DNA of 64,000 nt. Origin: Datnioides undecimradiatus. Its lineage: Eukaryota; Chordata; Actinopteri; Lobotiformes; Datnioididae. The first letter of the stretch is position 1; the number at the start of each line of letters is the position of its first letter. Below, piece after piece: positions 57,620-64,000 of this stretch. The DNA lies in contig WARS01000029.1 of NCBI GenBank assembly GCA_008933995.1, positions 17,421,131 through 17,485,130 on the forward strand. Reading direction: 5' to 3'. The translations under genes were made by a program, and so were the position numbers. Below the pieces are notes generated by a model. That model made no database searches and was not told the origin of the DNA. It was given only the letters and a program-made list of their open reading frames with translations.

Positions 57620-58769
57620 AGTAGTTTCTTCGTGGATTGCTGGTGCAGCAGGCGCAGACACTGCAAAATGATGTAATGTGGTAAGGGAAAAAGTCTCAAA
57701 AGTCACAGTGATATTTAACTAACAGAAAAGTGTATTAGAGACAAGGAGCAGTGGTCTCAAATAGACTCTCTGAATATTTTACAGTTCTGACTAAAAGACA
57801 CTTCAAATAATCCAAACTTAAGATTTGAATAAACAACATTAACTGTGAAAGAAAAAATATTTTTTTATAAGGTTCATCAGAGGTGTTGTAGACGTAAATT
57901 TATTTCCACTCATTTCAAAAGTGAGACAGTATTTAAATGAAATATAGAGATTCTGCCGTCTTATGAGACACTTCACATCCATTTTAACCATCTGTAATCT
58001 GTGTGTTATGTTTCTTGTTTCAAATACACAATACATTTGGGCCCCCTTCAGACCACTGGGAAGGGAAAGCACAGCATCTGTTCTCTTGTCAGTCAGCTCT
58101 CTAAATATACACCTGGTGTTCAAACAGAAATCATGTGTAAATGCGTCCATGTATTCAAGATGCAATCTCCCCTCACGAACCGTCCAAAAGCAATGCACCG
58201 TAAATAACTTCTATGTTAGAGCGTCACATGCTTTGGGGACTGTATTTAGGTGACAGAGACAGAAATCCAATTTCAGTATCAGGAGTGTAATTCCAGTTGT
58301 GAATTTAGTCTAGCAATGTCAGCTGTAGGTGCTATCCGGATATGAGTCACAGGTGTAAAACAAGTGTCTGCCAGTCTGTCTCTTGTGATGGCTTCATTCT
58401 CACTTACGATGAATAATTTGGTCATATGTCAGTACATTATGGAATACATCATCCAGGAGTATGCAGCAGCTGTAATAGAGAACATGATAGCTGGTTAGTT
58501 CACGAAAACAAATGCAGAGGATAATGTCATCCTTTGCAAAACACTCCTGTACTACATCCACTTTGTATGATGGAAAATATTGAATTATTGCTGTTCAAAT
58601 CCAGAGAATAGCACAGGACATGTTTGTTGTTTGTCTTTCTCCATTGTTCCAGGATGCTTGAATATGACCCTGCTGAGAGGTTCTTGATACAACACATCAC
58701 ACAGCATAAGTAAGTAATCATTCTCATGTTTACCTCTGAAGCAGCGATTCAACCCGCCTTGATGCAGGC
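57620..58769 (-). other. Three candidate short exons forming an unrecognised open frame
   Basis: On the minus strand three exon-like segments have good acceptors and donors: 58769-58734 (36 nt, ctctcag / gtaaac), 58469-58408 (62 nt, attacag / gtaagtgag) and 57660-57620 (41 nt, ttgcag / gtaagtagt). They share one phase and read PASRRVESLLQ, then CCILLDDVFHNVLTYDQIIH, then SAPAAPAIHEETT. No start or stop is assigned and I recognise no family. Chance open frames of these lengths are not rare. Confidence 0.25.
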
Positions 58770-58850
58770 CTGAGAGAAAGTGCTCCAAAAAACTGAAGTG
58801 CAGTATATTTTAGATGAAATGCAACATCATTAGTGATTTATATTGTAGCC

Positions 58851-58890
58851 TGTGTGTATGTGTGTGTGTGTGTGTGTGTGTGCGTGTGTG
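58851..58890. repeat. (GT)n microsatellite followed by poly-T
   Basis: GT run with minor interruptions, then a 15-base T run at 58911-58925. Confidence 0.95.
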
Positions 58891-59887
58891 AAAATAAGCT
58901 TGTTGTCTCCTTTTTTTTTTTTTTTGGTAGCCTTTATTTTGGTGAAGTGAGGCGTATTTGTTTTCAGCCTTTCATCATCATCTTATGTGTTTTGTTGTGA
59001 TGGATTCATTGGCAGCGCAGAGCAAGTCACTGTCAGACCTGTCCTCGTCAACCTGTTTGCAGAGATCACACCGTGCAAAATGGGGCAGACTGCGGCTCGA
59101 GCACAAGAAGTACGACACTAGTCAAGATGTTATGATATCGATCTCGTTGGCAAAGCGTGAGTAAGAAAGGGTGAGAAAGAAATAAGCAGAAGAGAAGACA
59201 TTTTTCATTATGGTTTACTCAGGCATAATTTTATTAAAAGTTTTTGATGGTACAATGGAGCATCAGCTGACAGTAAGTAAACAACAGGTGACACCTACCC
59301 CCAGCATCCACTCACTGGAAGAACAAACACTAATGTTAGTTGTCAGGCTGGTTAAACAATGCGATCACTATATGTCGTCTCTTTCAACATCCCAGCCTGT
59401 CTCTCTCTGCGAGCTAGCCCTTTAAAGACTCTTGACTGCACAAGAGCTGATGCTCATGCTGGTAGCAGTTACCATGGCAACAAATGACTGAAGCGTATTT
59501 GTTGCTGCTGTTATGCCGAAAGCTGTCAGAAACAGATAAATAAAGCAAAACAGAGGAGGGAAAGTTTTGATTCTGCCTTTCAGAACTGAGCGTCATGTGA
59601 CAGCTCGGTAACCATGTGACTTTGATTCACCGCATTTGGGGAGAAAATGAATCAGTCAGAGATGAAAACAGGCACATTCATGTGTCAAGTGCGCGCAGAC
59701 TGCCACTACTATTGGTTACTGTCACTGCCAACATGATTTTACAGCTCAGCTCTTGATATTTGCTGTTGTGTTTTAGGCTGCAGATTATTGTTCGACATGG
59801 TGATTAATGGGCTTCCTTTCTTTGCCAAACTTCACTTTGGTCATTAACAGCAATGAATTATTCCAGAGAGTTAAATCAATCTCTCTG

Positions 59888-59897
59888 CCATATATGG
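59888..59897. promoter_or_regulatory. Perfect CArG box (SRF site)
   Basis: CCATATATGG matches CC(A/T)6GG exactly and is its own reverse complement apart from strand. It sits in a unique-looking AT-rich stretch. A single 10-mer is weak evidence by itself. Confidence 0.4.
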
Positions 59898-62035
59898 TAG
59901 TTGCATCCTCCCAGTGCCAAGCTGCTGTATAAATATTTAAACAAGCGAAAGGGCAGATGGGTCTTTTGAATTAATTACCCCGCTCAGTGTAAATATGAAC
60001 ATTAGGGGCGACTTACAATCAGTCGAGGCACCATGCTGGAGTGTATGCAGTATTAATGCACCTCACCTCTTAAAGCGGAACGTGTTCACTGAGCCTCACA
60101 GTGTTGCTGTTGCTGTAAGAATGAATGGATGATTTTTAATCAATGCTCAACAGCACACTTAGCGAAGTAAGAGCCTCAACATCAAGCCCATACAGGGAAT
60201 GTTCTCACGTTTGTGATGACGACCCCATGTGGAGTCATTTCTCATGCAGACAGAAATTCTCACTCACTCAGTCCACAATATTGGTGTTGTGTCAGCTGAT
60301 AAGCTACAATAAATTACAGTTCTGAAACACAGAAGAAATGTTCTACCAACAGTCTTTGTATTGATATTTAAACTCACATATTATGCAATAAATCAGATAC
60401 AGTTGATCAAACATTATACAACCCCTGCCCATGTTTCCACTCCAGCAGAGCACCCACCCCATCCTTAATATAGTATTACTGCCATGTTTATTAATTTAAC
60501 AGAATCGCTGTTATGCTTGGAGTAGTTACAAATAGTGATGTCAACACAAAGGAAGGATAGGAAGTTTTCATAGCCTTTATAGCAGCATGACTCTTAGGAT
60601 GGCAATGTTGTTTGGTTGGTTAGTTGGTCAACCACTTTCCTTCAGACTGAAATATCAGACAACTACTACATGGACTACCATGACATATTGCACAGACACT
60701 TTGCTAGTTTACGGTTCCTTTGATTTTCATCTGGTGCCCCAGTGGACATTTCAATTTGTCCACTACTTTTGTTTTTTTGGTCTTAAAAAACAAGTGAGAT
60801 TCATATTCAGTTGCGCTGTAGATTGTGTTCAGTGCATCATCAGTATGCTAACAAAGTAGGTTAAAATGGCACATAAACATAATACCTGCTTAACATCTGA
60901 GGTTGAAAGGTGAAAAAATACATACTACATTTTTCCTTAAACAGTTTCCCTTCATGTCAATGGACAATGTCATGGGGTCAAGAAGATGTGAGGTAGAAAA
61001 GACAAGTGCAGTGCTCTGAGCATTATCTCGTCTCCTTTCATAAAGGATTGTCCGCTGTTTCCTACGCTGAAGGACTGCTTCCTTCAGTACTTTTCCTAAG
61101 CATCTGCAGAATTCATCCGTCTCTTATCATTCCCACCACATAGATAGATCTGGGTCATTTCACTCAGTTAGGAACTTTCCCAATCAAAAAATTATTTGCA
61201 GCCTTTATCTTGTTTCAACTTTAAACTGTCCCTTCGGTAATTTATCCTTTTATTAACCTAAAAATAAATGTATGTAAAACATCCATTCCCATGTAATATT
61301 TTAATAGTAATCAGAGGACATATTTCTTTTCAAAGTGGTATGCTTAATACGTAATCATTAAATCTATTTGCTGCTCCCTTTGTGCTCTTCAAAATAGAAT
61401 CCAAAAATATACTAACATGCACACAACAGCTTGACAAATTGTTGGCAATATGCAATTTGGAGAGCTGAAATGGACCAGAGATTTCTGAGAGGCTCTGTTA
61501 TATGCTGCAGTTTCTGATCTGGTCATTTCACAAGGTTTACAAAAATAAAGACTCTCTGAACCTTCAAGTCCGGGGTACAGCAGGTCCAAAAATCACTCTG
61601 CTAAAAACATTTTCCGTCTGTTGTTGAACCTGTTGAAAGTCACAGATAATTGCCCCTTTTAATGTATTTTTATGTAACTGCAGTGGTGGAGGTGGCGGAG
61701 TAAGATGAGCTGTTTAACGTCGGAGAATGGGAGTGGGTAGAGGAGCTCTTATTTGGAGGAAAAAGGAAGAAAAGCTCATTTCAGGAAAATAATGGATGTT
61801 TGACGATTATGGGAAGAAATAACGCGGGGCGATAAGTCAAACATGGACTGTACATGTGACAACAGCACAAAGAAACCAATGTTTTCTTTCAGTGTGTACG
61901 TCTCTACCTACAGTACATGAAAGCGCACACATGCACCTCCCACGCATCACACACTCTTCACTACACTCACACCTTCCACACTTGTGCCCACACATACACA
62001 CATACTACCTCATGCAGTTCGGTTATAAAAACGCT

Positions 62036-62083
62036 CTCTCCACACACACGCACACGCACACACGCACACACACACACACACGA
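62036..62083. repeat. (CA)n microsatellite, interrupted by CG
   Basis: CA repeats with several CGCA interruptions. Confidence 0.9.
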
Positions 62084-63162
62084 ACGCTCAGTCACTGACA
62101 GCTACCTACCTCGTGCCCCTGTGGCTCATCTGGCATCACTCATGCTCTGTGAGCTGTTACAAAACAAAAGGTCTTCATCCCTCCATCTCCAAACATTACT
62201 CACTGGAGGAAGCTGTGTGTTCATGTAGTGGGCTGCTCTATTCAATATTTCTGGCAATAGGAAGGACATGTGGGCCATTTTCGTCTCCTGGACGATACGT
62301 AATCTGAACAGGAGAGAGCCACCTACTGAGGACACATGGAGTATTACAGTGACCATTGTGAAACCATCTATTATAAAATCTCTGTTACTTTTGTGTGAAT
62401 CCTTGGACGTCGTTCTATTGGCTGAAGGCCACTGGAGCCACGGTGAAAGCCAAGTTGTTTTATGTAATTCTTTGTACATAACGTGTTTGTGGGTTTCATC
62501 ACAGGAGAATTGGAGGGAAAACTGACATTTTCTTGTGTGTGACATGCTGTGATAGACTGTTCATCAGCTCATTTTTAGGTGAATGCTGATTAGTGTCAAC
62601 AAAATGTCTCTTTTGAGGCTGAGTGTCCATCATTATTCTCAATTTAAATCGTATTTTGATATTCATGAATGATAAACTTAATATTCACACCACTGGGGGA
62701 GGGTGAATCTGAATGGGTCTCCACCAGGCCTTAAGGCCTTAATTACGAAAGACTGCAGAAGCTCCATTACTTTGTGTGTGTGTCATGGGTGAACTGACTG
62801 AAATGTGTGGCAGAGACACTCTCCATAATGAGATGACACTAGTCATACTAACACACACACACACACACTCATAGACATAGTCTCTTTGCCCACGTTTGTC
62901 AGTATGTAGATCTGTGGGTTTGTTTTGTGTCTACTAACAAGGAGTCAGAGGGTTGACGCAGCCCATTGTGTTTGTCCCTTTGTCAGGATTAAACTTTATT
63001 CTGGCATAAGTTTTTAATCCTAATTAGTATGTACCAAAATGTGAATTTTCTTTTCCCTGTTCTGTTCCTTCTTCTGGATGTTTGTTGTGTTGTGACAAAG
63101 AGGATGCTGATGAGCTCTTCTCTGGGGAGAATAATGTCATTTACCTCCAGCTAAGTGTGTGC

Positions 63163-63170
63163 TATATAAG
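63163..63170 (+). promoter_or_regulatory. Candidate TATA box
   Basis: TATATAAG in GC-richer surroundings on the plus strand. About 100 bases downstream an ATG (63272) opens MLGSLGIFLVLTVYAD before TAA, a signal-like hydrophobic stretch. No good splice donor was found inside it, so a gene is not claimed. Confidence 0.2.
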
Positions 63171-64000
63171 GCTGAACCCTGGGGAGTAACTGGAGCATAT
63201 TGGCAGAGTGGGGCCTGGGAGTTTTCAGACTAACGCAACTGATTTCAGTATGCGACAGGCACGGACAGGCCATGTTGGGAAGCTTGGGAATTTTTCTGGT
63301 TCTGACAGTTTATGCTGATTAACTGAAAAATGCTACTGTACTGAGAACAGTTTGCAGACATTATTATTGATCATGCCAATCCCAGCACTTGCTCTAACCC
63401 ATACTATGGATGCAGAAAGTAGCAGATCTCTATAGGCAGCATATATTGACAAAACCACAGGGGAGCAGATAGGGTGCACCAAAATAAGAAAAAGGCTAGT
63501 TTATTGAAAATCAAAGATTAATTTAAGCCTTCTGCAGGTGATGATGAGCACAGTGGCTAAGAGGCAGAACTAAGAGACTGAGTAGTAAGCAGCGCTGTTG
63601 CACCCTCACTTGCTTAAGTGCTGTGAATTAGCTAAAAGAACAAGCTACAGAACTAAATGTTTTTGCCAACATTTGGGTTTTAACATTGAAGTCCTGCTGC
63701 AGTTTGAATATTTCCAAGGTTTAAATGAGTCAGTGCACAACTTAAGACACATATGCTAAATGTCTCTTAAGTGTTTAAAACGTCTATTAAGTTTGGCTGA
63801 ACTGCTAAAATAAACACGTTTTAAACCATTTAATATTTTTCTTCCAGACTATCCATCAGTTCTTTTTCACATTACATCCTATAAGGCTGATAACATCTGG
63901 GAGCCAGGCCAGCAATAAAAGTGATTTGTTGAATACTTACTCCACAGGTGAACGTGGCTCTGAACAAAATGGGAAAGGATGGAGGAGGAGGGAGAAGGAA

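Larger units (their letters stand above)
52219..64000. other. Region upstream of fstl3, no recognised gene
   Basis: Nearly 12 kb. It contains a CTCF-type motif at 54204, a 12-bp stem hairpin at 54611, pyrimidine-rich tracts around 56.0-56.2 kb, a 63-bp tandem duplication at 56529, three exon-like minus-strand segments at 57.6-58.8 kb, a GT microsatellite at 58851, a CArG box at 59888, CA repeats at 62.04 kb and 62.85 kb and a TATA element at 63163. No open frame matches a protein I recognise. Confidence 0.5.

Overview
The window is vertebrate nuclear DNA, almost certainly from a ray-finned (teleost) fish. It shows multi-exon genes with GT-AG introns, many CA/GT microsatellites, short degenerate transposon copies, and four genes whose proteins match basigin, HCN2, RNF126 and FSTL3 exon by exon. 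No bacterial-style operon, CRISPR array, rRNA or tRNA gene was seen. A percomorph origin is suggested only by the style of the dispersed repeats and is inference.

All four recognised genes lie on the minus strand, so they read from high to low coordinates: fstl3 (about 52.2 to 47.6 kb), rnf126 (39.5 to 33.1 kb), bsg (31.2 to 19.4 kb) and hcn2 (17.4 kb and off the left edge). The first 9.3 kb is interpreted as the large hcn2 intron after exon 3. It contains a LINE reverse-transcriptase fossil, a fish-type dispersed repeat and microsatellites. The hcn2 exons present encode the N-terminus and S1 to most of S5. The pore, S6, C-linker and cyclic-nucleotide-binding domain exons are not in the window. 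The bsg gene is complete: signal peptide, a retina-type Ig0 cassette exon, Ig1, Ig2, transmembrane segment and tail (390 aa, or 273 aa without the cassette). rnf126 is complete (nine exons, 319 aa, N-terminal zinc ribbon plus C-terminal RING-H2). fstl3 is complete (five exons, 250 aa, follistatin N-terminal domain plus two follistatin domains). Every exon junction was checked for splice sites and phase, and all join in frame.

The intergenic stretches 40 to 47.6 kb and 52.3 to 64 kb contain no recognised gene. They hold repeats, hairpins and candidate regulatory sites: a consensus CTCF core, a perfect CArG box and a TATA element. The second stretch also holds a set of three short minus-strand exon candidates that join in phase into an unrecognised open frame.

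The four genes do not form one pathway. Their grouping is a conserved neighbourhood: BSG, HCN2, RNF126 and FSTL3 are also neighbours on human 19p13.3, with order and orientation changed and POLRMT and FGF22 not seen here. The most interesting non-coding signals are a perfect REST/NRSF (RE1) core in hcn2 intron 1, a MITE-like element whose terminus forms the splice donor of rnf126 exon 4, and a 169-bp uninterrupted alternating purine-pyrimidine tract in rnf126 intron 1.
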